A DNA stretch of 63,462 bases from Pilatotrama ljubarskyi (taxonomy: Eukaryota; Basidiomycota; Agaricomycetes; Polyporales; Polyporaceae), in NCBI GenBank assembly GCA_022385805.1, contig MU277777.1:1869-65330 (forward strand), written 5' to 3'. Position numbers and translations under genes: made by a program. The notes beneath the pieces were generated by a model that was given only the letters and a program-made list of their open reading frames with translations, ran no database searches and had not been told where the DNA came from. How positions within the stretch are numbered: position 1 is the stretch's first letter; each line of letters begins with the position of its first letter. This document shows, piece after piece, positions 46,301 to 59,177 of the stretch.

Positions 46301-47602
46301 GCTGCACGCGCCGCTAAAAAGCGCCGTGTGAGCCCGCCTGCCAAGAAGCGCAGAGTCGAGGTCATCTCGCTTAGTGATGACGACTCGAGCTCGAGCTCCG
46401 ACGACGAGATGCCGAACTTGATGCAGCTTATGAAGGGCTCGCCCAAGGGCAAAGGCAAGAAAGCGGCCAATGGCAATGGGAAGAAGCAGTCGGACTCTGG
46501 CGGTTCCAATGAGGATGAGAGCGATTCCAACGAGCCCTCATCCAAGGGCATGAACAGGAAGGCTAAAGGCAAAGGGAAGGCTACGCCGAAGGGTCGGGGC
46601 CGCGGCAGGAGGAACGACAGCGAAGAGAAGGAGCCCGGCCAACCCAACGCTCATCTTCTCAACATGTGGAAGCAGGGCGGGAGCAACGTCGAGTCGAGCG
46701 CGAAGATGATGCGGATGGTCGAGTACTTGAAGGAGTGGGAGTCCACAGGGGACAAGACCATTGTGTTCTCGCAGTGTGAGTTGGTTTCTGGTGCTTATGG
46801 CTGGGTCGGCTCAGGACATGATCGTGGCTGCAGGGACGTCGATGCTCGATCTGTGCGAACAGATCTTCGCGCGCCATGGGATTCGGAGCCTGCGCTATGA
46901 CGGTTCGATGAACCGCGAGGCGCGCGAGTACACCTTGAGCCAGTTCAGGCGCGCAGGTGGTGTGAAGGTCATCCTTGTCAGGTTTGTCTTCACGTCGCGA
47001 TGGTCTGGTCACATGGATATTGTCTAACTATGCAGATCAGTATCAAATGCGGCGGCGTTGGCTTGAACCTAGTCTCCGCCAACCGGGTGATTAAGTACGT
47101 CATGAATCCCGTGCAGGAGGCGACCAGAATACTGAAGCCATCTCAGCTTGGACCTTGCGTGGAACTACGCTACGGAGTCACAGGCATACGACCGTGTGCA
47201 TCGTCTTGGACAAGAGAAGGAGGTCTTCGTCAAGCGTTTCGTCATCCGGGACTCGATCGAGGAGCGGTATGTTGCTCACCCAATATGACATTCCATGCTT
47301 TGCATTTACTCCGCTCCCGCAGCATGCTGCAGCTCCAAGAAACGAAGACTCGTGAGTCCTTCCCCTTTGACCTTCGTACGGAGAGGGATACTGACCACCT
47401 GAGCCAGAACTCGCCGACGCCGCTCTAGGAGAAGGGACGGGTATGAAGCTGCATGCGTTGAGCGTAAAGCAGATCAAGCATGTACGTCAAATTCTGAGTC
47501 TGGCGTAGCTTACTCTGATCCGCTCACGATCCTCTTCAGCTCTTCGGTATGAACCGCCCGCGCGAAGAAAACAATGGGCGCGAACCTAGTCAGAGCCTGT
47601 AG
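43317..47602 (+). CDS. SNF2-family ATPase with RING finger (Rad16/Uls1-like)
   Basis: About twenty exons. Recognised parts in order are: a Pro/Thr-rich N terminus, Walker A GGILADDMGLGKT (near 44030), the Walker B DEAQ box in VVLDEAQFIRNRG, the SNF2 segment ITNTLADIYGFLRF, RLRQLCCHPHLVL, then a C3HC4 RING inserted before the second helicase lobe (CPKC, CGHEICKDC, CPTCKK, 45780-46230). A basic and acidic linker follows with VEVISLSDDD plus a serine/acid run, a likely SUMO-interacting motif. The helicase C lobe has KTIVFSQ, GVGLNLVSANR and AYDRVHRLGQ. This is the Rad5/Rad16/Uls1 branch: DNA translocase plus E3 ligase used in repair or SUMO-directed turnover. One exon is only 16 bases (45324-45339). 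The junction after exon 1 (43640-43700) is unresolved. Confidence 0.9.
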
Positions 47603-48090
47603 GCTGCTTTTGATCGGGCCGTTTCGTATCAGCTGCTCGCCACTCCGGCCAAGACCACATCTTGCCTGTATTTATCCTTCATTATGTGGTCGTCCTGGCC
47701 CTACATACACTGCATCGCTATCCCTGCTATGGTACATAGACGCATTCGCGCTTATCTCGGCTTTCGACTTTCTTCTCCGGCTCTACTACGTTACTGTATA
47801 CTCTGATTCTGGGTACTATAGATTTTTACTACTGCGCTGCTGTACGTCCCAGCACCTTGACGACTGTAGATATCTTGGTCAGACTTGCTGATGATCATGT
47901 ACGTTTGCATTGGGATAACGCATTTCTGCTCTCTTACGAACTCACTCTCGTCCCTCTCAAAATTCGACGGGCTGAAGATACGGGCGCATCTGACATTGAA
48001 ATATGGAAACTCTTGTCACAACATAGTCGACACTGATTTCGCTACATCTCAATGTCCCTTGGTCTTCCTACTGTGTACAACCGTAAATTT
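47603..48090. other. Convergent 3' intergenic region
   Basis: A T-rich stretch between the ends of the SNF2 gene (plus) and the oxidoreductase (minus). I see no coding sequence. Confidence 0.5.
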
Positions 48091-49428
48091 CTACTGGGTC
48101 TCTTGAGGCTTCACTACCAACTTCACCCCGCTGACTTGATTGTTTCGGAGACGCTCCAGTCCTGCAGGTATGCCCAACAGGCCACCGCTCAAGACCTTAG
48201 GACGATTCGGCTTTCGGCGATGAGTCAGTTCTCGTCATCGACCGCGACGCCGAGGGGCAAGCTCACCTTGATCTCGCCGCTCTCAAGCAGCTGCGGCAAC
48301 TTTGACAGCAAGCTCCGAGCCACGGTGCGGTTGATCGCGGTATTGATCAGACCGAAAGCCTTGCGCACCTTCTTCTGCGAGCCTTCCTCCGCGCTGGGGA
48401 TGGGATTCGAGAGGACGACCACGAAGTGACCCGTGGGAGCCAACGCACTGTAGCCAACTCCCAACGTCTCCGACTCCGAGACGGCGTCATAAACGATGTC
48501 GAAGTACCCGCTGGCAATCTTCCTGGCCTGCTCGCTCAAGGCTTCTCCGGGGAGCTTGCGATCCAGGACGTGTGTAGCCCCCAGAGACTCGAGCAGTTCA
48601 GCGTTATGCAGAGACGCTGTGACCACGATCGGCGAGAAGCCTGACATCCGCGCAAGCTGGATGACTGGCCGAGGCGTGACAAGAGTGAGTTGTACGAACG
48701 GAATCTTTCTGGGTAGAAGACGGAGCAGGCGGAATACGTACCATACTGGCCGATGGACGTCGCTCCTCCGAGGATGAAGATCGGCTTCCCGGCGTATTTT
48801 CCTCTGCCGCCTTCTTCCCAAGGCGGTGTAAGCCCAGCGGATGAATCAGCGTGCCCCTCGTTGTAGAGTCCGAAAGCGGCCGTCACAAGCCCACTCGGGA
48901 CAGTGGCCGCTTCTTCGAATGACATGCGCGAAGGGTACTACGGATGACTCTTGTCAGCATTCCGGTCGCTGGCAAGTGTAAACAAAGACAGGTGGCCACC
49001 TTCGACACGTTCGCGACAGGAATCGAGAGGTACTGCTGGAAAGTGCCCCGGAACACGGTCGGATCAGTCATATCGTCCCAGAAACCTTGCAGAAGGCTGT
49101 AGATGTTTGCAATGATCGTCGTCAATGGTACGTCGTATGAAGTCGGGCGATCAAGAAGAGGTGCTGCTCACACTCGGTCACCAACCGCATACCCCTCAAC
49201 GCCGCCGCCAACTTCAGCGACGGTCCCAGAAGCGTCCGCGCCAAGGACGAAAGGGTACATGGGTACCATCATACCCAGCGCCTGCATCTTCCAGTCGGCG
49301 GGGTTGAGTGCAGTCGCTTCGATACGGACGACGAGCTTCCCAGGAGTCGCCCGAGGAATCTCGATGTCCTTGAGCACTAGCGGACCGAACTTTTGCTCGA
49401 GAATCAGAGCCTTCTGAAGAGGGGCCAT
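48091..49428 (-). CDS. Zinc-independent MDR oxidoreductase (quinone/enoyl reductase-like)
   Basis: Five exons on the minus strand (49428-49172, 49096-49000, 48937-48742, 48664-48267, 48195-48091) give 350 residues. The N-terminal GroES-like domain has ATALNPADWKMQALG and PFVLGADASGTVAEVG. The nucleotide-binding domain has MSFEEAATVPSGLVTAAFGL and ILGGATSIGQYVIQLAR, the GGxxxxG dinucleotide motif (NADPH is usual for this branch). The C terminus closes with VLSGGLLGIPAGLERL and VSGVKLVV, typical of fungal ToxD-like members. These enzymes reduce double bonds next to carbonyls or quinones, and the substrate here is unknown. No zinc-binding Cys/His set is seen. The last 35 residues come from a separate exon. 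Without that splice the protein would end early and look truncated. Confidence 0.92.
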
Positions 49429-50077
49429 CTTGGTGACACGACGAGACGAGAGTCAAAGCGTGGAGATGCTCGGGGGTAACATGGGTACGCAGTGTCGTCT
49501 AAGTACTGGCCGTCCTCGGGGCGGCCGGAGGCGAAGAGCACCCTCCACGTAAATTGCGATGAATAGCCTCATCGTAGGAGAGGGACACACAGTAGGGAGA
49601 GGGCAGGGATATTCTGAATGTCCCGTTCCGGGGACCAGACCCACACTGAACTCCGAGCATGCCATTGCACGGACTTTAGGCGCTTGTTGGTCCAAGAACT
49701 TCCAAGTGTGAGCAGTTGATGTCTTCAGAGATAGACCGTTAGAGGTGTAGGATGTTCGACATGAGCATAGCACGAGGGCGACCTGAGCCCAGGGAAAGGG
49801 GATATGACGTCCTAGAATATGGATCAGCTCAACGCGGTCCCAATAGCATCGAAGGAGCATCCACCTCATCTCCGTCTTGGGCCAAGGCCAGAGCTAGAGT
49901 CAGATACGGGCTGAGGCTCAGCCGCTACGCGCACGCTGGTCCACAAGAAAATCACGATATAGATCACATGGAGCGTACACATTCCGCGCAAAGACACCAA
50001 ACACCAAACCGGACCGTACAATAGCTGCAGCCAAAGCTTCTATCCGCCTCCACCTCCTACTCCGATGAGCTCGGCTT
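49429..50077. other. Intergenic, no gene recognised
   Basis: 5' region of the oxidoreductase and 3' region of the adaptin gene, both on the minus strand. Only short frames. Confidence 0.5.
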
Positions 50078-52714
50078 CTAGAAGAGACCCAGCAAGTCGT
50101 CCTGCGGCTGCTGTGGCTGCGCGGTAGCCTGTGGTTGTGGAGGAACCACAGGAGTCGCGGGCTGGAGGACTGACGGCGTTATAGGTGACGCAGCGGGGAT
50201 AGGCGACGCCCCGAACCCGAACCCGCCCAGCGGGTTGCCGTTCGCAGGCGCTGCAGGCGTCGGTCCCAAGCTTGCGCTGCCAAAGATGGAGACGAGGTCG
50301 TCAAGCGGGTTGCTTGACGTTCCTGAGAGCAGGTTCGCGGCAGCGGGAGTGGAAGTGAGCACTGTGGTCGCGGCGAGCCCGGATGGTTGACCGTCGTTGG
50401 CAGTGTCCTCGGAGAAGTCGAGCAGGTTCTCGGCTTGTTGTCCTGCGGCGACAGTCTGGAGAGCCTTCTGCGCTGCAAGCCGTTCGTCCGCCAGGCTACA
50501 AGACTGAGTTAGCGGGACTGCGTTCGCTGGCTGTAAGGAAACCTACTCCTTCTTCTGCACGGAATCAGCCCCGATACGTCCCCGCCCGACAAACGTCTCC
50601 GCAGGCTTGTGATACACACTGGCAAGTAGTGGAATCTCGCCAAGGAGCTCGTCGAGCAGTGCTGTTGATACGGTCGTCCGCGGTATCGTGATGGGCGGCC
50701 GGATAGCAAGTACAACGGCCTATGAGGGTGTAGATGAGCGAAGCCATTCGTTGCTACGCATATCAGTACTCACCTTGGCGGCGCCGGGGTCCGTTGACAG
50801 TAACCGCCAGTAGATGTATGCGCGATCGCGGACATCCGGTGAATCGCAGTCCTTCGTCGCTGTGTTCAATACCTTCTGTACTAGCCCCTGCGAGCTCTCC
50901 GGCTTCTGCAAGTACAGCTTCACCACTGCAGTCAAGGTTTGCAATTGCACCTAATACGCTGTATGTCAGAAACATCGCCACGCAAAATTGAGCTGATCAA
51001 CACGTACAGGATACGACTCCTCCGTGAATGTATCGACGAAAATGCCGAGGAGCTCATCGGCATTGTCGATCTTCTTCGCGTACTCGCCGATGATCCAGAT
51101 AAGCGAAGCCTTCGCGTCCGGCTCGTCGAGTTCGTCGAGGTTTGCACACAGCGTAGGGATTACACCTTCGTATGTTGATGGGTATTTTCGGAAGATGTCC
51201 TACACATCGGCAACGCGTCAAAACATAGCGCCACAGAGTAGCCATCCGGACTGACCTTCATCACAACTACAGCCTCTTGTACGACATAGCTAACGCGGCT
51301 CCCGATGAGCTCCAAGAGGACGTTAACACAGCGCTCAGCCGCCTCGTCGATCTTGACCGCGGTTTGGCCAATAGCCTTGATACTCCTCCGGACGAAGTCG
51401 ACATCGACCTCCTGAGCGTACCTACAGTACGGTCAGACGCAGAGAGAAGCGACACAAAAATCAAAACCCACTCCTTCAATTCGCTCAATAAAGGGTCAAC
51501 GTTCTTCTCTGTCGCCAGCCGCACCATAATATCAAGCTTTTCAACCTTGACATACAGCGGGTCGTTATACTTGCAGAAGAAGACGCGCATCTCGTTCGAG
51601 AGCATGTCTGATCGCTTCTGCAGGAGGAGGTTGATGTTCCGGAGAGCGACCCATTGGACTTCCGGCGGGTTGGAGAGCAGCGTGACTAATGGAGGCGCCA
51701 TCTTCCGGATGAGAGTCTTCGTGACATTTTCCGAGTTTATGCCACGCATGTGGATCATGACAACCTATATGGAAAGGAGCATGAGCAAAGGGTTTGCAGG
51801 TCGTAATGCAGGAGTGCTGACCTTGATAGCAGAGAGGACAACGCTGGCGTTCGCATGCTGGAACTGGGGTACGACACGCTCGCATATATGCTCGCTCTCA
51901 CCGCTATCCTCCGCCTCGTACCGAGATAGCGCGTTCAGGATAGCGACACGTCCCCACTCTGAGCATTCGTTCAGCGCTACTAGAAGCTTGTTCACGATCT
52001 CGGTTGTAATCGCGAACTGGTCTCGCGGAACCCCTGCAGCCACCGCTGCGACGTGAATATCCGACAGGGCGGTGACAGTATTGGCAACCACCTGGGCAGC
52101 TGTGAGAAAACCACAACAAGAAGAGCCGATTACAAGCATACCATGGGATTACTGTCCGAGATCATATCCCGTAGCTGATCCAAGAACCCGTTCTCGATCA
52201 CCAGCTCCGGCTTGAGGTCGTATAGTTTTGCAACACAAAGAGCAGCCGTCTTGCGGACGTACGGGTTATCATCCTTCAAGCATTTCTGCAGAGGATCGCA
52301 TAGGTAGTCGATGATCTTCTCCGCGCGCAGACAGCCCATCGTCCGGATCGCAAGAGCGCGCACGAGCGGGTTCGGATCATCCGTGTCTTTCACGAAGGTG
52401 TTCACGGCCAGAATGACAAGTTCTGGTTGCGTTTTGGCGTAGTTCATGAGGTAGAGGTAAACGAGCTTCTTCTGCTCCAGGTCGTCCGTTTGCATGTTCT
52501 TAAGGACATCCGGGAACAGACCGCTAACATCTTGTAGGCAGGGCACTTCAGACCAAAGTCCACCAGTGACCTGAGTGCACTCACCCTTGCCAACGGTCAT
52601 GTTCGCAATAACACGCTTGATGGCATCCTTCCGCTTGTCCTTGTATTCACTGTTCAGATCGGCAGCAAGCTCGAAGTTCTCTCCCTTCCGGGGAGGTGCG
52701 CGGAAGCTCGACAT
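50078..52714 (-). CDS. Clathrin adaptor complex beta subunit (AP-1 type likely)
   Basis: A minus-strand gene of about ten exons, the first four being 52714-52585, 52530-52142, 52091-51822 and 51764 down to about 51470, and about 730 residues. The N terminus ([20 protein letters not shown]) and the armadillo-like trunk ([75 protein letters not shown]) are those of beta-adaptin. The hinge after the trunk has a clathrin-box-like LLDF and repeated DDL/LGLF motifs, and the protein ends DDLLGLF without an appendage domain, as in fungal AP-1 beta. The subunit joins gamma, mu and sigma to sort cargo at the trans-Golgi and endosomes. An AP-2 beta cannot be fully excluded from sequence alone. Confidence 0.93.
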
Positions 52715-55121
52715 TTGAGGTCCTTTCGGCTGATGTCAGAGACCGCTTCAGAGTATGGCCGTCGAGCCTCAACACCGCTCGCCGAGTACGTTTCAATACC
52801 AGAGAAGAGCCAATGACGGGAAAGAGCGGAACTCGACGGGCAGGGAGGGAATCCGGAGCGGTGAGAGATGCTGCAGGCAGACACGGACAGCATCCAAAGC
52901 TGTTCGAAGTCGCCCCGCGTGGAAGCGCCCGCCCCTCTACTTCCTACCGTCATGACCTACACAATATCCTGACCCGTCGTCCCCAACATGGAGTCGGTCA
53001 GTTTGACTATGGCCACGTATGTTTTATGAGCAGTGTATAGACTATCAGTGCGCACACAACGCGAAGAAGGCTAGCAGTCAGCGCACATGTGCGGGTGGGA
53101 GCTTGAGCCACCCGGCAGACGACTTGCGCTGCTATAATAACTTTCGAGCCGAAGAGCGTGCCTCGCTGTAAAGCATATCGGTATGTGTGGAGATGGTCAA
53201 CAGAGTAAACGAAAGCGCTTCTGAAACGACTCTACCTCGTCACAGTGGTGCCCTAGGACTCTGAGATGTTCCCCCGAGCCCCGAACCACTCGAGGCGGTC
53301 TTACACGGAGCTACCGGATCTCGAGGTCAATTTCAGCGAACCTACAAGAGTGTATTGGCTCAGAGGCGTCCTAGGGTGACATAAGGCCCTCAATGTTGAG
53401 ACGAAGCTACGGCCTCGCCGATGGATCTCAAATGTGCACTCAGCTACGCCGCTTGCCTCCTCTCCTCGGATTACCCTGTCCTCTCGTTCAGTCCTGTACA
53501 CAAGGAAGATGTGGCCAATTCCCCAGTGCAGCGTGTCCCCTCGGCCTCGTTGCGCTCTGAGACAACCGCAATGCGAAACGCCGTTTTCTGCTGATCTTGC
53601 CTGTTGTAATCTCAACTAGGAAGAAACGTGTTGATAGGCACTCTATACTCGAGACGAAACAAAGGCGGCGACATATAAGGTACTAGTACCCACGCAGCAT
53701 ATGCTGATGTTTAGTAGGCCGCTGTCTGACCTGCGCGATCTCCTAGGCTCTTCTCGCTTCCTACCGGAAGCTCGTGTAAACCACGCACGAAACTATACCC
53801 GTACCATGTTAGACCCTTTGGAGGGATCGGTAATCTGCCGTACATCGGCACCCTGCCATTGGGAACATTTCGGATCGTCCCTGTTGCATCGGTACGTCGC
53901 ATTCTCGTCCGAAATGACGTCTTGAGCTTCAAGGGCAATGACTTGGCGAGGTTCACTTCTCTCTAGCATCATGCCCGGTCATGTCACCATCTTGCTTTCG
54001 AGAAGAGTGCGCATCTACCTTCGTCTTGGGGATCCGAACCCTGTCGCGCCATCATGCACGTCGCTTTCCGTAGCGAGCTTGTTGTCCATGCAGGGTGGGT
54101 AACCAGCTTCTCTCTTCCTTCTCAGGTCTCCATGGGGTGTCGGTGCCGACTGCAATCTATCAAGACATACCAGGCGCCTATGAACCTGCCGCCTGCCGTC
54201 TTCCCATCAATAAGTTTGTAGCACAGAGCCGAGAGTGAATTTGTCGCCTTCAGATCCAGGAGACAGCTTACGCTCTACTCTGCAACCTGGTCAACACTTA
54301 CTCCTTGCAGCCTAGCCGGCTGGTCATCCTGCGCTTCGAATTTCGTGATTGGCGCTTGACCTCTTGAAGTTCTGAATGTCACGTCATCCAGGTCCGAGAG
54401 GAACCCATCCCATGATACTACCGCCGGCCAATCTTCCGTTCTCCGCTGCGGCTCATGCGGAGACGGGAGTGGGAACGGGGCGACGTTCCCAGCCCGCCCA
54501 AACGGATGACGGCAGATCGCAAGCGCAAGTGCCCGCTCAAGCGTCGGTTAGTCTCGCTCAATGAACCCGCGACGGTCTTCAGCTGACACGAGGCAGCTCT
54601 CAGTGCGCCGAGTCGAGTACAAGCGAGCTGTTAACTCTCGTGCGACGTCACATCCTCTCGCTGGTCCACCCTTCGGCCAGAACCAAACCAAAGCTATAGG
54701 GCAGTCTAGAGTCGCGGCACCGGCGTCGCGGCACGCCTGTCCGGAGACGAAGGCTGGCGATACGCGAGGCAGACTGCGTCTTCCGTCGCGTAATGGAGGT
54801 CCGCCGTGGCTTGATGACACCCACGAAAAGGAACCGTGGTGCTTTTTCTCTTGGTACATGCCAGCGCCCCCTAGCGCGATAGGGTAGGTCTGCGCCGTAC
54901 TAGAGCTCTCCGCCTGACGTGGCTGCCCATCAAAGCGCTGCGAGCTAGACTGGACCATTTCTGGTGGGTTTAATGCTAGCTTCCTGAGAGCCTCACGTCA
55001 CTCGAGCGGACGAACGATCAGCCCTGCGCAGGAGGCTCTTAACTCCCCGAAATACCGACTGTGAGGCTGCGAGATCTCCCCGGCCGCTCTCAACCACCCG
55101 CATCCCCCGGAGCCCCGCACC
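52715..55121. other. 2.4 kb without a supported gene
   Basis: Open frames reach only about 136 codons and have no recognisable domain. The left end is the adaptin promoter and the right end the promoter of the second P450. Confidence 0.5.
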
Positions 55122-57492
55122 ATGAGCGGCTTCTTGACTATGTGGCATGTAGCAGCGGCGGTCCTACTCGCCCTCATCGTGAGGACTGGGTTGGTTCGAA
55201 GACGTCGAGGACCTCTACCTCCAGGCCCTCGCGGGTGGCCTATCATCGGTAATGTCTTCGACGTCCCGCCCAGCCACCACTGGAAGGCCTTTGCTAAGTG
55301 GGGGACGCACTACGGTACGCATCCGTCCCACACCCCATCCTGCGCCACGCTGACCGCCCTGCTCTACCCTCAGGCGACCTAATGTCGATCACCCTCCTCG
55401 GGCAACCCATGATCATTATCAATTCGTTCCAGTACGCGTACGAGCTGCTCGAAAAACGGTCCGCGATCTACTCGGACCGGCCGCACCTCACGATGGCGGG
55501 GGACATCGTCGGCTGGGACCAGATCCTCGTCCTGCTCCGGTACGGCGCGCAGTTCCGGGAGTACCGCCGCCTGATGGCGCGCGCGCTGGGCTCGCGCCGG
55601 AGCGTCGAGGCGTTCGCGCCCGTCATCGAGGCGCAGAGCGCGCAGCTGCTCTTGCGCCTGTATCGCGACTCGACGGATATTGCTGATCAGATTCGCAAGT
55701 GCGTCCCGTGTTCCTGCCCTGGGCCCTCACCGCGCTCCACGCTCGGCATTCTCGCATCCGCTCGTTTGTGTGCGTTCGCTCGCTCTCACGCGCCCACATC
55801 GCATGCATGCATCTAAATGCGGCGGCGATAGGGCGACGGAACGGGTGGAGCGTGATGCCGTTGTGGGTGCCCCTGATGGTGCTTCGAAGTCGCTGACCTT
55901 CGTGCTTCGTGCTTCGCAGGATGACCGGCGCGGTGGTACTCATGATCTCGTACGGGTACCAGCCCAAGGAACATGCCGATCCCCTGATCAAAATGGTCGA
56001 AGACGCGACTGACCAGGCCGCCGAGGTCGTCCAGCCCGGCGCGTTCCTTGTCGACGTCTTCCCCTTCCGTGAGTACACATACGTGCAGCTCGGATACGTC
56101 CGAGATGCTTGTCCCGTTCGAGCGTGACAGCAGTACTGATGAGGACGATCTTGGCACGCGGGCCGTGCAGTGCGGTATGTGCCGTCGTGGATGCCTGGCG
56201 CGGGGTGGAAGCGCAAGGGCGAGGCCTACAGAGCGAACATGGATAGGATGAGCGCCACGCCGCATCAGTTCGTGAAGGACCAAATGGTGAGCGGCGCACT
56301 CGATTCGAGCAGCCGGCGGACGATAGCCAGTTCCTCAGACGCCTCAGACGCTGACGAGTGTTTGCGGTTCTAGGCCACGGGCAAAGCGGCACCGAGCTTC
56401 ACGTCCTCGATGCTCGCGTCGAATCCGTCGCCAGACGAAGAGTACAGGATCAAGATGGCCGCGGCCTCCATCTACGCCGGCGGCGCAGACACCGTACGCA
56501 GCTCTCTCCCCATCCCCCCAACATGATAGACTCACTCGTCCGAGTGTAGACAGTGTCTGCGGAGATGAGCTTCATCCTCGCGATGGGCGTATACCCATCG
56601 GTACAAAGAAAGGCGCAAGACGAGCTCGACGCGGTCGTAGGGCCCGACCGGCTGCCGACGTACGCCGACCTCGCGCAGATGCCGTACCTCAACGCGTTGT
56701 ACCTCGAGGTCCTGCGATGGAACCCTGTCGTGCCGCTCGGTGCGTGCTGCGTCGCCGTTGCGCGCGATGCCATGCGCAGGTACTGAGGGGATGGTTATCA
56801 GGCGTCCCGCACGCGGTGCTGGAGGACGACTTCTACGAGGGATACTACATCCCGAAGGGGAGCATCATCGCGGTGAACCAATGGTGAGCATTCCGCTCGC
56901 AGCAGCCTCCCTGCCCCTCTCGCTCAGCATATGCGCAGGAAAATGCTGCACGACCCTGAGATCTACGCGGACCCGTTCACGTTCAGCCCGGAACGGTTCC
57001 TCCCCAAAGAAAGCGAGAAGGAAGGACAACGAGAGCTCGACCCGCGCAAGATCGCGTTCGGGTTCGGTCGCAGGTCAGTGGAACGCTGAACCCTCCGTTA
57101 CTCGCGCGCGCCTCCGAGTCGTGGCAGACTGTCCGGACTCACGTCTATCGGTCTCGCAGGATCTGCCCGGGCATCCACCTCGCCGAGCCGTCCGTGCTCA
57201 TGGTCGCCGCCATGCTCCTCTCCGTGTACGACATCTCCGACCCGCGGACCGCCGCGGGCGGGGCGCCCATCACCCCGGACAGCGTCGAATACACCGGGGG
57301 GACCATCAGGTGCGTCTCCTCCGCCTTCTTGGACGTTTTTGGATGCGCGGGGCTGAAAGAGGACGTGATGGTGCGACGGGTACCAGTCACCCGGAGCCGT
57401 TCAGGTGCACGTTCACGCCGCGCTCGGAGAAGGCGCGGGCGTTGATCCTCGGGCTCCAAGCTCAGGCTCCAGCAGCTACAGTTTCGGCATAA
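55122..57492 (+). CDS. Cytochrome P450 (OrdA-like), second copy of the superfamily
   Basis: Ten exons (55122-55314, 55374-55698, 55920-56068, 56171-56286, 56374-56493, 56550-56739, 56802-56883, 56939-57073, 57160-57309, 57387-57492) give 521 residues. It has a membrane anchor, the hinge PLPPGPRGWPIIGNV, the I-helix GGADTT at an exon junction, the ExxR motif in LYLEVLRW, FSPERF, and the heme loop FGFGRRICPG with C439 as iron ligand. All are intact. It shares the general layout of the P450 at 24608 but has fewer introns and differs widely in sequence, so it belongs to another family. The third intron boundary follows a repeated GTGCTTC motif, and that intron (221 bases) is long for this genome. 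The substrate is unknown. Confidence 0.94.
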
Positions 57493-58221
57493 GTAGGCAA
57501 GTCGGACGAAAGAGAACATCAAGCGATCCCGACGAGGGGCAGGCCCCGCGAACATGCCCTGTTGTTGTATACTGTACCAGATATCCCGTCCCACATTACA
57601 AACGTACACTATCCCGTCTCACGTCGCAAGTCTCCCCTCCGCTCGCTCTTCCCACATCGTTGCTATCCGCGCTCTCGGCTACTGTCGTTCTGTGTCAAGT
57701 CAAGTCAAGCTGTGGTACCGTACTGGGTGAACTCGCAATGCTACCCCGGACTCGGTGCGGGTTTCGTGCCGCGTTCGCTGTCCATTCGCGCGACTCGCGT
57801 GTCAAGCGTGCCGAGTCGAATCCAGAACGCACGTCCAACGAGTACGGGGGAGTCGAGGACGACCGCCGGATCGAAAGCGATTGAGCTCTAGGCCAACTGC
57901 AGGTGGCGGAGGCGTCGAAGAGGCAAGTTGTTGTAGATCTAGCTACTAAGTACGTATATGCTCGTACGGCACTCCAAACCGAACATGGTTACTGTAACCG
58001 GTCTACTGAACACGCTCGTGCCGGTCGTTCATAGATCGGTCCGTTCCATCATCCGCAAACCATCTGGCATCTCTCAACGTGAGGAAGTAATGAACTGAAC
58101 GTAGCAGCGCAGGTGTCCTTCTGCATACGAAGCGTAGCAAAGTCTCGCCCGAGGAGCGAGGGAAAGGCCGGCCGACCGAGGGATGGGAGCGAAGGCGTCT
58201 AGGTTTCGCGAAATCCGCCCT
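57493..58221. other. Convergent 3' intergenic region
   Basis: Between the end of the P450 (plus) and the end of the SUR7-like gene (minus). There is a short direct repeat of CAAGT units near 57700. I see no gene. Confidence 0.5.
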
Positions 58222-59177
58222 TCAGTACGCGCGACGGCGGAAGCGGTCCTTCCACGAGTAGTTGTACGTCGTCGCGCCCTCCATGCGGTCGCGCCTCCGC
58301 CCAAAGCACACGGTGCAGCCCGCGAAGCAGAGCAGCAGGAACGACACGAACGTGAGCCAAAACCCTGTCCGCACCGGTGTCGTCAGTTCGCGATCTTTGC
58401 CCTCGGCGGGAGCGGCATGAGGGGAGGGGGCAAGGAGAGGGGCTCACCGGGGGCGGTGTCGGTGTCGGACGCGACGCCGTCGAGCTTGCCGACCTGGTGC
58501 TTGACCCAGGCGTAGAGCGCGATGTCGATGGCGAAGGCGATGAGGGTGAGGAGCGCGGCGAGGAAGGCGGTGAGGGAGGCGAGGAGGGTGAAGGTGACGT
58601 GGGTGGAGAGCGAGAGGAGGAGCGCGATGAACGTCACCCCGGTCGCTGCGCGCACTCGTCAGCACCACTATGGAGGGACAAGGGGGGGGAGAGGGACGCA
58701 CCGACGGGGTGGACGGCGAGGCCGCGCGTCCAGGACGCGCCGACGTTGACAAAGTCCTGGCGGCCGTTGCTGTAGATGGTGGTGGAGTAGGCGTTGTTGG
58801 CGGGGCTGCAGGCGCGCGTGCCCGAGTTTTCGTACCAGCAGTTCGCCCTGCGTCGCGTCAGCTCGTGCTTCTTACATAACCGCGCGCGGGCGCGTAAGGA
58901 CCGAAATGGGCGGGGCAGACAACGTACCAGGTGCCGAACTGTCGCGAAGGGGAGGGTGTGGTGAGAGGGGGCTCAGGAGAGGTGAGGAGAGGAGGAGACT
59001 CACGCGTAGTTCGTGTATGGAGTTGGAGTCTGGGCCGACGGAGGGGCTGCCGGACTTGAACTTGACGCGGGCGATGTCGAGTGCGGTGAGGTAGGGGAGG
59101 GAGATGGAGACGAGGAAGAGGAGGACGAAGGCGCAGAGGAGGAAGATGACGCCCGGGATGTGGAAGATTCGCGGCAT
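58222..59177 (-). CDS. SUR7/PalI-family membrane protein
   Basis: Five exons on the minus strand (59177-59004, 58938-58928, 58847-58702, 58645-58448, 58364-58222) give 223 residues. Four hydrophobic segments are seen: residues 9-29 (VIFLLCAFVLLFLVSISLPY), two in the middle (TFIALLLSLSTHVTFTLLAS and LAALLTLIAFAIDIALYAW), and FWLTFVSFLLLCFAGCTVCF. The loop after the first helix has FGTW-x2-C and a later Cys, the claudin-like signature typical of SUR7 and PalI/Rim9 proteins. This group sits in the plasma membrane, in eisosome domains or in pH sensing. Which of these applies here cannot be told. The C terminus is basic. The second exon is only 11 bases and encodes the FGTW motif. The gene is divergent from histone H2A.Z. 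Confidence 0.85.

Noticed and set aside
53990..54090. Another B-box-like motif (minus strand, GGGTTCGGATCCCC)
   Set aside because: The flanking sequence does not fold as a tRNA.
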